Assembly: GCA_938041955.1 (NCBI GenBank)
Contig: CALISD010000014.1
Span: 25,244 to 89,243 of the forward strand
Direction of reading: 5' to 3'
From: an uncultured Granulosicoccaceae bacterium
GTDB taxonomy: Bacteria; Pseudomonadota; Gammaproteobacteria; Granulosicoccales; Granulosicoccaceae
Length of the DNA: 64,000 nucleotides
Below the pieces are notes generated by a model. That model worked only from the letters and a program-made list of their open reading frames with translations, made no database searches and was not told the origin of the DNA. The position numbers and the translations under genes were made by a program. Below are positions 1-13,412 of the stretch, one piece after another; within the stretch, counting starts at the first letter, position 1, and every line of letters begins with the position of its first letter.

Positions 1-50
1 TGGCCTACCGGTTTGCCATCAACTACGTACTTTACGCAATGACTCACTAA
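1..50 (+). CDS. C-terminal tail of a DUF4159-like protein (cut by the window edge)
   Basis: Only the last 16 codons are inside the window, in the frame starting at base 3, ending AYRFAINYVLYAMTHY and a TAA at 48-50. A hydrophobic ending of the form YR-x-x-x-NxVLYA is what I expect at the C-terminus of DUF4159 proteins, which commonly sit beside MoxR/DUF58/BatA/VWA genes like those that follow on the same strand. The identification therefore rests on a short tail plus context. The alternative open frame through base 168 has no recognisable features. Confidence 0.5.
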   Translation, partial: AYRFAINYVLYAMTH

Positions 51-177
51 GGGTGTTCCCATTTTACCACTTCAACTTATCCCAACTGTCGAACGCACAA
101 AGCTCAGTGACGTTCCGCTACGACTCAAGTAACGCGAACAATGTGCCTCTACACAATGAAAAAATTCACTAGAAAAT

Positions 178-2430
178 ATGTTTGACTGGCTGCTAAATCA
201 CCCGAAGGCAGACTTTGATGCAGGTCAACTCACCTTTGCATCAACGCTAAGCCCGTGGCTGCTGGTTGCACTGGCATTGCTGGCGGCCCTCCTTTTGGGC
301 CTGAGTCTGTGGCGCCGCAAGCAAGACTTGTCTACCAACAAGCTCTGGACCTTGTGGACACTACAAGCACTCGTAGCCACACTGCTACTCATACTTTTCT
401 GGCAACCGTCACTGAAGATCAACAGCATCAGCGCTGGCGAAAACTCGGTGGTGGTGTTACTTGATTCTTCAGCCAGTATGCAGGTTGAATCGCAAGGGGC
501 AAGTCGCTACGCAACGGCTGTCGATGAACTCACTACGTCGATTATTCCAGCGCTTGAAAAGCACTTCAGCGTAAAAACAGCCACGTTTGGCAATCAATTG
601 AATTGGGTCGACAACCTCCCCACACCTGCCGGTAACACTTTTGAGCAACGCAGTAATATCAGCACAGCACTGATAGATGTGCTCGATCAGGCACGGGTCA
701 ACCCACTCACCGCTGTGGTTCTCGCCAGTGATGGTAGTGATAACTCGCAGGCGATAACAACAGCGTTCTGGGATGAACTTTCCAACTACAACGTGCCGGT
801 TCATACCATTGGTATCGGCCGCACAAACTTGCCAGACGATACAGAAGTGGTATCCGTAGACTTACCGTCAACTGCGATGCCGGGGTCAGTGCAAACAGCG
901 CGTGTGACAGTTCAACACGGCAACCAGGAATCTTTGAGAGTTAAGGTCTACTCAGGCGATGACATCATTGCCATTGAAGAGAGAACCCTCCCGAAAAAAG
1001 CCGGTCTTACCACCATAGATGTTGAAATCAGTGCCGAAAAAACAGGCATGCAAGCATTGCGGTTTGAGGCTGAGGCCAGCGCTTCAGACATCTCTCCACA
1101 GAACAACAGTCGCAGCCGCCTGCTGCAAGTAGCAGAGCAGAAACGCAAGGTGCTGTACTTTGAAGGCGAACCGCGCTGGGAATACAAGTTTATTCGCCGC
1201 GCCATGCACAAGGCACCAAGTATTTCACTGGTGACCATTCTTCGCACCACGCCAAACAAGTTTTACCGCCAGGGCATTGAATCACCGGAACAGCATGCCG
1301 GCGGTTTTCCGGAAACCAAAGAGGAACTGTACTTATACGATGCTGTGATCATTGGCAACGTTGAATCAGTCTCTATGAATGCTATTCAGCAGCAACTGCT
1401 TCACGACTACGTTTCTGAACGTGGCGGCACACTGCTGATGCTTGCCGGCGACAAGGCGTTATCAGATGGCGGCTGGCAAAACAGTCCGGTGGCAAAAACA
1501 CTTCCAGTCTCACTGCTGAAGTCCGGCCAACCTACTTACAGCCGGGTGCACGCCAAAGCGAATTTAACCGGCGCGGGTAATTACTCGCCTATCACCCGAT
1601 TCATCGCCAACCCTGCTGAAAACGAATCGCAGTGGTCCATATTGCCGGAGCTTGCGGATTTTCAACGCACAGGTGAATCCAAGCCCGGTGCTAATGTGTT
1701 ACTGACCACAACCATCAACAACCGGGATTACCCGTTACTCACCCATCAACGTTACGGCAAAGGCAATTCGTATTTACTGGCAACCAGTGGCACCTGGCGC
1801 TGGCAAATGCAGCTTCCCTCTGAAGACCAGCACCATGAAACGTTTTGGCGTCAGTTATTGCACTCAATTGCGGCCACTGCGCCACAACAAATGCAAGTCT
1901 CAAGCGATCGGCAAATATACCTGGATGATTCAACCGTAAAACTGTCTGCGACATTATTCGACAAGCGCTTTAATCCGTTGTCCAATGGTGTAGTGACCGC
2001 CAACCTGACCTCTCCTGAAGGCACTAAAAGCACCGTTGTACTCGCCGCCAGTGCAGAAGAGCCAGGCATCTATAGTGTTAACGCCGAAGCGCCACAAACT
2101 GGCAGCTGGCAAATTGATATCGAAGCGCAAGACTCGGATAAGAAACTTATATCCTCATCCACAAGCTGGGTGCATCGCGAAGATGGCACGGCGGAATACT
2201 ATGCTTTGGCACAGAATGATGACCTTCTGAAACGCATCGCCAGCAGTACCCAGGGCAAGTACCACTCGGTGGAAGACGCGCAATCAATCGCTGAAACACT
2301 GCGCACAGCGCGCTCCGGCATCGTTCGTGAACAAACCCTGCCTCTGTGGAATGCACCACTTTTCTTCCTGCTACTGATTGGCTTGAAACTGCTGGAATGG
2401 TTTCTGCGCTTGCGCTGGGGTCGCTTATGA
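178..2430 (+). CDS. VWA / glutamine-amidotransferase-like membrane protein of a MoxR operon
   Basis: A 750-residue inner-membrane protein. Two N-terminal membrane helices (about 26-45 and 57-75) precede a von Willebrand A domain whose MIDAS motif is DSSAS at 96-100. A second module begins near residue 324 with the stretch YFEGEPRWEYKFIRRA and continues with GGTLLMLAGDKA, which is typical of the class I glutamine-amidotransferase-like fold found in these large VWA proteins. One C-terminal helix lies at about 727-744. Most of the protein should be periplasmic. MoxR ATPases are thought to act with VWA proteins in maturation or envelope stress functions; the exact substrate is unknown. The stop overlaps the next start (ATGA), so translation is probably coupled. 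The 127 bases upstream show no clear ribosome site. Confidence 0.85.
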   Translation: MFDWLLNHPKADFDAGQLTFASTLSPWLLVALALLAALLLGLSLWRRKQDLSTNKLWTLWTLQALVATLLLILFWQPSLKINSISAGENSVVVLLDSSASMQVESQGASRYATAVDELTTSIIPALEKHFSVKTATFGNQLNWVDNLPTPAGNTFEQRSNISTALIDVLDQARVNPLTAVVLASDGSDNSQAITTAFWDELSNYNVPVHTIGIGRTNLPDDTEVVSVDLPSTAMPGSVQTARVTVQHGNQESLRVKVYSGDDIIAIEERTLPKKAGLTTIDVEISAEKTGMQALRFEAEASASDISPQNNSRSRLLQVAEQKRKVLYFEGEPRWEYKFIRRAMHKAPSISLVTILRTTPNKFYRQGIESPEQHAGGFPETKEELYLYDAVIIGNVESVSMNAIQQQLLHDYVSERGGTLLMLAGDKALSDGGWQNSPVAKTLPVSLLKSGQPTYSRVHAKANLTGAGNYSPITRFIANPAENESQWSILPELADFQRTGESKPGANVLLTTTINNRDYPLLTHQRYGKGNSYLLATSGTWRWQMQLPSEDQHHETFWRQLLHSIAATAPQQMQVSSDRQIYLDDSTVKLSATLFDKRFNPLSNGVVTANLTSPEGTKSTVVLAASAEEPGIYSVNAEAPQTGSWQIDIEAQDSDKKLISSSTSWVHREDGTAEYYALAQNDDLLKRIASSTQGKYHSVEDAQSIAETLRTARSGIVREQTLPLWNAPLFFLLLIGLKLLEWFLRLRWGRL

Positions 2431-3341
2431 ACACTCTTCAAAGATTAGCGACTGCCTGCATGCTGTGCATTACTACACATGCAACGGCTCAGGCTGCCAA
2501 CGTCACTGTAGTCATCAGTGGCCTCGGCGGTAGCGAAGAATACTCAGAAAAATTTAACCAGTACGCGACTACCATTGCCGATGCTACTCGCAAGATCGCG
2601 CTCACCCCGACAGACGTCATGTTGCTTCGCGGCGATGCCTCAAAGAAAGAAATCCTCATTGCTCTGTTTGACGCCATCGCTACCCGCACCGACATTGATA
2701 AATTCAGCGCTTTTTTTATTGGCCACGGATCTTTTGACGGCAGAGCGTACAAGTTTAATATCCCGGGCCCGGACATCACCGGAGAAGAGTTAGCAGAGCT
2801 TCTAAATAAAATTCAGTCAAAACAACAGTTGGTCGTCGCCTCAACCAGCGCCAGCGGCGCACTGTTAGATATTATTGATACCGGCAACCAATCCACCGGC
2901 CAGCGAATACTGATCACCGCTACAAAAAACGGTCGTGAGAAAACCGCCGTGCTGTTCCCGGAATTTATGGTCGAGGCACTCGAGGGGGCAACCGCTGATA
3001 CCGATAAAAACGAAAGTATCAGCGCGGCAGAAATTTTCGAATACGCCAACCGTGCTGTTGAAAGCCACTATGAAACCGAAAAGCTGCTTGCTCCTGAACA
3101 CGCCAGATTAAAAGGTGAAGCCGCAGAAGGATTTGAAATTACCCGTTATGGCAACTTACTCAGCAGTCAGGATCAGATTCCACAGGAACTCATCAGCACG
3201 CGCGAGACTCTGGCCAATCAATTAAGCATTCTTCGTTCTCGTAAGGAAGACATTGACGAAGACGAATACTTCGACACACTGCAGGATCTCATGCTGAAGC
3301 TTGCAGACATTCAGCGCCAGATTGACGATTCGTCGAAATAG
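2427..3341 (+). CDS. Exported caspase/legumain-fold-like protein lacking the catalytic Cys
   Basis: The ATG at 2427 overlaps the previous stop by four bases and opens a signal peptide of about 20 residues, giving 304 residues; a longer in-frame reading to 2346 would lie inside the previous gene. FFIGHGSFDG (His100) resembles the catalytic His-Gly of clan CD peptidases (caspases, legumain, gingipains). The matching second site, normally C-x-S-G after a hydrophobic strand, reads VVASTSASG at 136-144, so Ser141 occupies the expected Cys position. An acidic stretch DTDKNESISAAEIFEYA from residue 191 resembles the segment found in similar bacterial caspase-like proteins. The C-terminal 70 residues look helical. 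I infer a binding pseudo-enzyme or a scaffold in the periplasm rather than a Cys protease. The family assignment is by eye only. Confidence 0.7.
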   Translation: MNTLQRLATACMLCITTHATAQAANVTVVISGLGGSEEYSEKFNQYATTIADATRKIALTPTDVMLLRGDASKKEILIALFDAIATRTDIDKFSAFFIGHGSFDGRAYKFNIPGPDITGEELAELLNKIQSKQQLVVASTSASGALLDIIDTGNQSTGQRILITATKNGREKTAVLFPEFMVEALEGATADTDKNESISAAEIFEYANRAVESHYETEKLLAPEHARLKGEAAEGFEITRYGNLLSSQDQIPQELISTRETLANQLSILRSRKEDIDEDEYFDTLQDLMLKLADIQRQIDDSSK

Positions 3342-3360
3342 AAGCGGGAAATTGACCTCA

Positions 3361-5667
3361 ATGCTACTCGATTCAACCACCGGAAATATCGTTTTGAAAC
3401 TCGCACGTCTGGCAGCAGCATCCGTGCTGCTCTGTATACCATTAAATACTTTGGCGGAAGAGTACGACCCTAATCGGGATGACCAATTGCTCGCGTGCGA
3501 TCGTGTTTATGATCGCGGTAACATAGATCAGGCGATCGGTTGCTATACACCACTAAAGAGCAGCGATTCATTATCGATAGCCGCAGAGGCTACCTGGGCA
3601 CTGGGAGATACCAACAAAGCCAACGAACTCTTCCGACTGGCGGTGCAGGCCCAACCGCGCAACCCGCATCTTCGTGCACGCTGGGGACGGCTATTTTTAA
3701 GTACCCACCAACCCAGTCAGGCGGCGCCACTTTTTCAGGAAGCTCTGCAGCTGGATCCGAATTTACTGCACGCAAAAACGGGCTTAGCTGCCGCCCTGTT
3801 GTCACAACCGGGGGCTGAAGCACGCAAGCTTCTGGCAGAGATTTCAATTGAGCATCCGGATGATGTCGAAACCTTGTTGATGCTGGCCCGGCTTGAACTT
3901 GAAACTCGTAACCTCGATCAGGCTGATCAGCTGCTAGACCGCGCGCTTACCAGTGCAGAGTCACAGAGCATTTCACCGCTGGACATTTATGCACTAAAGG
4001 CATCGGCAGATATGTTGCGCGATGTTGAAGACAGTGAGTGGACAAAAAAAGCGCTGCAAATCAGCCCGGCTTACGGCGATGTATTTTTCGTCGCGTCGCA
4101 CTACCATCTGATCAACTACCGCTATCGCGAAGCGGTAGAGGTGTTACGCAAAGCGGTAGAAGTGCAGGAAACCCATTGGAGCGCACATTCACAGCTGGGC
4201 ATCAACCTGCTACGACTGAACGATATCGCAGGTGCTAAAAAGCACCTTGAAATCGCGTATCGCGGTGACCCGTATGACACCGCCACGGTCAATACGCTAA
4301 AGCTGCTCGATACTCTGGATGAATTCAAAGACCTCGACACCACGGCCGTATTTCGCCTTCCAGGCGACAGTGACGACAGCACGGTTCCTGTAGTCATGCG
4401 GCTGCATCGTGATGAAGCAAAGTATCTGTCACCTTATGTTGAAGAGCTCACGCTAAAAGCGGTAAAAACCTTCTCTGAGCGCTATGACTTCGCGCTTGCA
4501 GAGCCATTGATTGTTGAGCTATTCCCGAATCATGATGATTTTGCCGTCAGAACCGTAAGTACTCCCGGGGTCGGCTTGTTAGGTGTCACCTTCGGCTATC
4601 TTCTCGCCATGGACAGCCCGTCCGGTCGAGCACCTGGAGAGTTCCATTGGGGCAGCACGTTATGGCACGAACTGGCCCACGTATTCACTATTGAAAAGTC
4701 CGATCACCGAATGCCACGATGGTTTACTGAAGGGGTATCTGTATACGAAGAGTGGACAACCGGTCCGCTTCGCGGCAGACACATACCCGTGGATGTACTT
4801 CAGGCTATTTCAGAAAATAAACTCCTGCCGGTAAAGGACCTGGATAGTGGCTTTGTAAGACCCACCTATCCTAATCAAGTCACCGTCAGCTATATGCAGG
4901 CCGGTTTAATATGCGAAATGATCAGCGAGTTCTGGGGCCACAACAAACTCACTGAGATGCTGGTTGAATTCGACAAGCGCAAAGACACCACTGAAGCAGT
5001 GCGAACTGTCCTCGGTATCAGCACCACCGAACTGGATCGCAATCTCAAGCAATACATAGAATTGAATTTTGGCAAAGTCATTAGCGAGTTCGACAACTGG
5101 CGTGAACTACTGAGCAGCATGCACACTGCGGTGCAATCAGACCAATGGGCAACTGTGGTGGCACTGGCAAATCAGGCCAATGAAATTTACCCTGAATATG
5201 TCGGCAATGGCACCACCTATCTCGCACTGCATGAAGCTTACGAGTCTAATGGTAACGTCGACCGTGCAGTTGAAGTGCTTGAAACCTGGTTTGACTATGG
5301 TGGCTACCAGCCTGACATGCTGCATCAACTTGCCCATCGCTTGCGTGACCAGGGACGTACTGATCGAGCAACAGAAGTACTCGAATCGATAAACTGGGTC
5401 AGCCCGAACAACATTGACCTTCACGAGCGTTTGGGTAAAGACTACCTGAACAGAGGCGACAACCAGGCGGCGATCAGAGAGTTTCAGTCGCTGCTCGGCC
5501 TGAACCCGCACGACAAATCCGATGTGTATCTTAATCTCGCCTACGCTTACAAAAACCTTAACGATAAAAAACGTGCAAAGAGAAATGTGCTGCAAGCGCT
5601 AGAACTCGCACCCTTCTTTCGGGAAGCACAAGACTTACTCGTGGAACTAACCGGAGACTCTTCATGA
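3361..5667 (+). CDS. Exported TPR protein with an embedded gluzincin (peptidase MA-like) domain
   Basis: The chosen ATG at 3361 gives 768 residues, beginning with a hydrophobic signal region ending near LNTLAEE. Residues about 30-330 are TPR-like helical repeats. The middle carries a zinc-peptidase core: WHELAH at 435-440 and a downstream glutamate in RWFTEG (Glu457), the HExxH-plus-Glu layout of gluzincins and of the peptidase MA-like family. A second TPR block fills about 600-768. The protein probably sits in the periplasm and could process or hold envelope proteins for the operon. It lies 19 bases after the caspase-like gene and overlaps the MoxR start by four bases (ATGA), which argues for shared expression. 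Substrate unknown. Confidence 0.82.
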   Translation: MLLDSTTGNIVLKLARLAAASVLLCIPLNTLAEEYDPNRDDQLLACDRVYDRGNIDQAIGCYTPLKSSDSLSIAAEATWALGDTNKANELFRLAVQAQPRNPHLRARWGRLFLSTHQPSQAAPLFQEALQLDPNLLHAKTGLAAALLSQPGAEARKLLAEISIEHPDDVETLLMLARLELETRNLDQADQLLDRALTSAESQSISPLDIYALKASADMLRDVEDSEWTKKALQISPAYGDVFFVASHYHLINYRYREAVEVLRKAVEVQETHWSAHSQLGINLLRLNDIAGAKKHLEIAYRGDPYDTATVNTLKLLDTLDEFKDLDTTAVFRLPGDSDDSTVPVVMRLHRDEAKYLSPYVEELTLKAVKTFSERYDFALAEPLIVELFPNHDDFAVRTVSTPGVGLLGVTFGYLLAMDSPSGRAPGEFHWGSTLWHELAHVFTIEKSDHRMPRWFTEGVSVYEEWTTGPLRGRHIPVDVLQAISENKLLPVKDLDSGFVRPTYPNQVTVSYMQAGLICEMISEFWGHNKLTEMLVEFDKRKDTTEAVRTVLGISTTELDRNLKQYIELNFGKVISEFDNWRELLSSMHTAVQSDQWATVVALANQANEIYPEYVGNGTTYLALHEAYESNGNVDRAVEVLETWFDYGGYQPDMLHQLAHRLRDQGRTDRATEVLESINWVSPNNIDLHERLGKDYLNRGDNQAAIREFQSLLGLNPHDKSDVYLNLAYAYKNLNDKKRAKRNVLQALELAPFFREAQDLLVELTGDSS

Positions 5668-6680
5668 CCGACCACCCTTCACAGACCGAGGCGGCCGCCG
5701 AAACCACTGCAAGAGATGTAGAGGACTTCCGTTACGTCGTAGACAATATCCGGCGCCAGGTCGGGCAAGTAGTCGTAGGCCAAAGTGACGTGGTCGAACA
5801 CCTGCTTATTACACTGTTGGTGGGCGGGCATTGTCTGATCACCGGCATGCCAGGTACAGCCAAAACCTTACTTGTACGCACGCTCTCTGAAGCGCTGGGT
5901 CTGCAACACAACCGAATTCAGTTCACCCCCGACCTGATGCCAACAGACATTACCGGTACCGATATCATCAGTGAAGACGGCAGCGGCCGGAAGAACTGGT
6001 CGTTTGTACCCGGCCCTATTTTCACCAATGTCTTGCTTGCAGATGAAATTAATCGTACGCCACCTAAAACTCAAGCAGCACTGCTTGAGGCGATGCAGGA
6101 AGGCTCAGCGACTGTTCGCGGCACTCTGCATCAACTGCCAAAGCCATTCTTTGTACTGGCAACGCAAAATCCATTAGAGCTTGAAGGCACTTATCCTTTG
6201 CCGGAAGCACAACTTGATCGCTTCCTGTTTAACATATTGCTTGACTACCTCGATGCAGCTGATGAACTGGAAGTCGTCGCAAGATTCACCGGTGACCGTG
6301 GCACTCCTCAACCGACACCATGCACCAATGCCGAACAGATACTTCACTTTCAACAACTCGTCAGACAAGTCCCGGTCTCTGAATCCGTTGCAATGCATGC
6401 GGTTAACCTTGTTCGCGCCACGCGACCGGTGTACACCGGTGCGCCGGAACTCGTTAAGCGCTATGTGAAATTCGGGGCAAGTGTCAGAGCCACTTTGTTT
6501 CTGACATTATCTGCAAAAGCGCGCGCATTAATGGATGGACGCTACCACGTGACCCATGAAGACATTAATGCTCTGGCAGGACCGGTGCTCAGACACAGAG
6601 TACTGCTAAATTACTTCGCTGAGTCCGATGGCGTTACCATGGAAGACATCATCGGCGACACCGTCAGGTCACTGGGCTAG
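5664..6680 (+). CDS. MoxR-family AAA+ ATPase
   Basis: A 338-residue cytoplasmic AAA+ protein of normal length for MoxR. Walker A is GMPGTAKT at 61-68, Walker B is VLLADEINR with Asp127 and Glu128, and the sensor region includes ATQNPLELEGTYPLPEAQLDRF, split here as ATQNPLELEG and PLPEAQLDRF. MoxR ATPases are chaperone-like and work with VWA-domain partners encoded next to them; here a DUF58 VWA protein follows directly. The start overlaps the stop of the TPR-peptidase gene (ATGA). Confident on family; the specific client protein cannot be read from the sequence. Confidence 0.95.
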   Translation: MTDHPSQTEAAAETTARDVEDFRYVVDNIRRQVGQVVVGQSDVVEHLLITLLVGGHCLITGMPGTAKTLLVRTLSEALGLQHNRIQFTPDLMPTDITGTDIISEDGSGRKNWSFVPGPIFTNVLLADEINRTPPKTQAALLEAMQEGSATVRGTLHQLPKPFFVLATQNPLELEGTYPLPEAQLDRFLFNILLDYLDAADELEVVARFTGDRGTPQPTPCTNAEQILHFQQLVRQVPVSESVAMHAVNLVRATRPVYTGAPELVKRYVKFGASVRATLFLTLSAKARALMDGRYHVTHEDINALAGPVLRHRVLLNYFAESDGVTMEDIIGDTVRSLG

Positions 6681-6692
6681 GTCGAATTGACG

Positions 6693-7628
6693 ATGAACTC
6701 CAACGCTTCCGGAAACCACAAGTCGCGCGCACAACATCTGTTAAAACCAGATGTACTGGCGCGTCTGTCTTCACTTGAGCTTGTTGCAAAATCTGTGGTT
6801 GAAGGGTATTTCACGGGTCTGCATCGATCACCGCATTTCGGTTTCAGTCAGGAGTTCTCAGAGTACCGTGCGTATAACGACGGTGATGATCCACGCTTCA
6901 TTGACTGGAACGTCTATGCCAGAACCGATCGCACCTATACCAAACGGTTTATCGGGGAAACCAATACCACAATAAACCTGGTCCTTGATGTCAGCGGCTC
7001 AATGGCCTACGCCACTAACGACATCAGTAAACTGCTGTACGGTAAATTTATCTGCGCCTCACTCGCCTATCTGGCGCGCAAGCAACACGATGCTATCGGT
7101 CTGACCCTGTTTGATGAAAGCATAAGAGACCGAATTCCACCGTCCGCACACCCAGATACTTTATTCCGCTCGCTGGCACTGCTCGAAAAAACACAGGCCG
7201 ACAGGAACACTGAGTTTAAAAGCCAGTTACAACAGCTGGCTGGAACATTCAGAAAACGCGGTATGCTGGTGCTGGTATCTGATTTTTATTGCGACCCGCA
7301 GGAACTGTCAGACCAACTACAACCGCTGGTTCAGCACGGCCACGAGGTCGCACTGTTTCATCTTCTCGACCCGAGTGAACGCAATCCGGCAGAGCATGTC
7401 AAAGCATTTAATTCGGCAAGTCTGCTGCGTGATATTGAAACCGGAGAACAGGTCAGTGTGTCATCCGAGTTTCTGCGCACCGAATACCCGCAAAGAATTG
7501 CCGACCACATTCAAACACTAAGTGATTTATCAATGCGCAACGGCTTTCATTATACCAGCTGTCAAACTGATGAAGCGCTGAATGAAGTACTGCACCAATA
7601 CCTGATCTTGCGACAACAAAGGCGCTAG
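6693..7628 (+). CDS. DUF58 domain protein with VWA fold
   Basis: I chose the ATG at 6693; the TTG two codons upstream is also in frame but less likely. The 311-residue protein has the DUF58 signature around residues 57-80 (EYRAYNDGDDPRFIDWNVYA) followed by a VWA MIDAS motif DVSGSM at 99-104. DUF58 proteins are the usual direct partners of MoxR ATPases. No signal peptide or membrane helix is visible, so it is probably cytoplasmic or peripheral. It lies 12 bases after the moxR-type gene and belongs to the same operon. Confidence 0.93.
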   Translation: MNSNASGNHKSRAQHLLKPDVLARLSSLELVAKSVVEGYFTGLHRSPHFGFSQEFSEYRAYNDGDDPRFIDWNVYARTDRTYTKRFIGETNTTINLVLDVSGSMAYATNDISKLLYGKFICASLAYLARKQHDAIGLTLFDESIRDRIPPSAHPDTLFRSLALLEKTQADRNTEFKSQLQQLAGTFRKRGMLVLVSDFYCDPQELSDQLQPLVQHGHEVALFHLLDPSERNPAEHVKAFNSASLLRDIETGEQVSVSSEFLRTEYPQRIADHIQTLSDLSMRNGFHYTSCQTDEALNEVLHQYLILRQQRR

Positions 7629-7652
7629 TAATGCTCGGTGGCTTAAATAAAA

Positions 7653-7672
7653 GCTTAAATAAACGTTTAAGC
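7653..7672. repeat. Small inverted repeat between the DUF58 and BatA-like genes
   Basis: GCTTAAA (7653-7659) and TTTAAGC (7666-7672) can form a 7-bp stem with a 6-nt loop in the 61-nt gap inside the operon. No U-tract follows, so it is not a typical terminator; it could be an mRNA processing or stability element. A good ribosome site (AAGGGG) for the GTG start at 7690 follows it. Confidence 0.4.
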
Positions 7673-7689
7673 AAACTAAGGGGCCCGCT

Positions 7690-9663
7690 GTGAGTCTACT
7701 GGCACCGCTGTTTTTACTTGGCCTGCTCTCTGCCCTGCTTCCCTGGTGGCTGCACCGATTGAGTGCCAGCAACCCGCCTCAGGCAGACTTTGGATCCTCC
7801 CGCTTTCTTGAAGAGACCATAAGCACCTCCAGCAAGAAAAAACGTACCAGATACTGGTGGCTATTGGCGTTAAGAGTGTTGTTCGTGGGCCTTTTATCGC
7901 TGCTATTTGCTCAGCCGGTGATTGAACGCTTGAGAGCCGCCGGCACATCAAACGTCAGGCATATATTACTCATTGATACTTCGTTATCACAAAACCTCAA
8001 TGGGCGATGGGCCCGAAGCTTGGAAATCGCCGATGATATTCTCGATAAGGCATCAAGCGCGGATCAGGCCATCGTGATCTCTGCCTCTGATCGATTTATT
8101 CAAGCACAGGACGACGACTCTATAGAGTCTGCCAGAGTACGGCTCGGGTCCCTTACACCGCAGAACACCCGATTAGACTATGGTCGTATTGCCAGTGCAG
8201 TGGCAAGCGCTGCAGCAACTTCCGCCGATAGCAATAATCACCTGCACATTATTACTGATGCTCAAGCATCAGCCTTACCCGACCGCTTTACAGCACTTGC
8301 TGTGGACAAGGTGCAGGCACTTAACGTCTACTCAAGTGCAAGCGCAGATGACGCCAATACTTCTGTTACGGGTAAGCTGGAAGCGTCACGCAACGAGACG
8401 GCTAACATTGTCGCCATAGTGAATAACTATGGCAATAACAACGCCACGCGAACACTGCAGGTACTGGCTGATAACGTAGTATTGGCCAGCAAAGAGCTCC
8501 TCCTTAGTGCGAATTCCAATATTGTTCATCGGTTTGAAAACATTGATATCTCAGAGGCCAGTGCTCAACTCACCATACAAATAAGCCCGCAGGATTCACT
8601 CAAAGAAGATGACAGATGGCTGTTACCATTGCCAAACAAAGACAAGACCGAACTCACCATTATAGTCGCCAACAACGAGCCGTCTGTTTCAGGAACGTAT
8701 GTAAAAGCTGCTATAGAGTCCGACGTCCGATTTAAAACCAGAATATTGGAAGCTGACAGATTCACTAAAAGCGATGCCGGCAATCTGATCATCGTGCCTG
8801 ACGCCTCTGCCCTGTCGGACCGCGCAGCCGGTAGATTGCGCGACTATATTGAAGAAGGCGGCAATGTGCTGGTGGCTGTAGGCAGTAAGCCCCACAGTGC
8901 CGCAGCACGTTCATTATTAGGTGTGACATCGGCAATGCAAACGGATCAATCAGACAACGAGAGCACAACGTTTAATAGTGTGGGAGCGATTGATCAAACG
9001 CATCAAACAACCAGCGGCCTGGAGAGTAACTGGCGTTCTATTTCAATAGTAAGGCATCAGGCGCTACAGCCGGACCTGACTGATCGTTCCATAATAAAGT
9101 TGTCCGATGGATCTCCGCTACTTATTGAAAAACGAATTGGCGCGGGCAAAATGATATTACTGGCTACTGCTCTTGATACCCGTTGGACCGACTTACCAAC
9201 CGATTCAGTATTCGTTGCTTTTGTCATCAAATCGATAGACTACCTGGGCGGCGACATCGCAGCCACAAGCTATCGCTCAACCGGGGATGCCATCAGTGTC
9301 TCATCCGGCGCGCAGCTATTGGACCCGACCGGCGAGCCGATGCGGGATCTCTCAGAGCTATCTGATCGAACTACAGTCAGGCTCGACACACCCGGCATCT
9401 ACCAGCTACGCAATTCAGCCGGCATTCAATCGATTGCGGTAAACAGTGATGCACGTGAATCCGACATTACAAGCATTGATGACAACACGCTCACTGACTG
9501 GCAGCAAATGGTCAACTCATCATCGAACTCTACTGCATTGAATCAACCGGCAGATAAGAGCCAAAAAAGTTTCTGGTTGTGGCTTCTGCCGTTGCTGCTC
9601 GTCGTGGCTTTGCTAGAATCGCTATACAGTCACAGGCACTTGTGGATAAGGCGCGAGGCATAA
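7690..9663 (+). CDS. BatA-like membrane protein with degenerate VWA domain
   Basis: A 657-residue membrane protein starting at GTG with AAGGGG upstream. The N-terminus matches the BatA/aerotolerance N-terminal type: a first helix at about 2-20, a basic stretch, then a helix at about 56-76 ending FAQPVIE. A VWA-like domain follows with DTSLS at 96-100, a DxSxS MIDAS form. The middle holds a stretch RLRDYIEEGGNVLVAVG, as seen in amidotransferase-like folds of related proteins. One C-terminal helix lies at about 629-648. Its overall design parallels the 750-residue VWA protein at the start of the operon, so the two could be paralogous partners. Function is inferred from MoxR context. Confidence 0.88.
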   Translation: MSLLAPLFLLGLLSALLPWWLHRLSASNPPQADFGSSRFLEETISTSSKKKRTRYWWLLALRVLFVGLLSLLFAQPVIERLRAAGTSNVRHILLIDTSLSQNLNGRWARSLEIADDILDKASSADQAIVISASDRFIQAQDDDSIESARVRLGSLTPQNTRLDYGRIASAVASAAATSADSNNHLHIITDAQASALPDRFTALAVDKVQALNVYSSASADDANTSVTGKLEASRNETANIVAIVNNYGNNNATRTLQVLADNVVLASKELLLSANSNIVHRFENIDISEASAQLTIQISPQDSLKEDDRWLLPLPNKDKTELTIIVANNEPSVSGTYVKAAIESDVRFKTRILEADRFTKSDAGNLIIVPDASALSDRAAGRLRDYIEEGGNVLVAVGSKPHSAAARSLLGVTSAMQTDQSDNESTTFNSVGAIDQTHQTTSGLESNWRSISIVRHQALQPDLTDRSIIKLSDGSPLLIEKRIGAGKMILLATALDTRWTDLPTDSVFVAFVIKSIDYLGGDIAATSYRSTGDAISVSSGAQLLDPTGEPMRDLSELSDRTTVRLDTPGIYQLRNSAGIQSIAVNSDARESDITSIDDNTLTDWQQMVNSSSNSTALNQPADKSQKSFWLWLLPLLLVVALLESLYSHRHLWIRREA

Positions 9664-9665
9664 CA

Positions 9666-13373
<3,708 letters not shown>

Positions 13374-13412
13374 TGTAACGCTTCAATATCACGATTCACG
13401 GCAAGCTGACTT

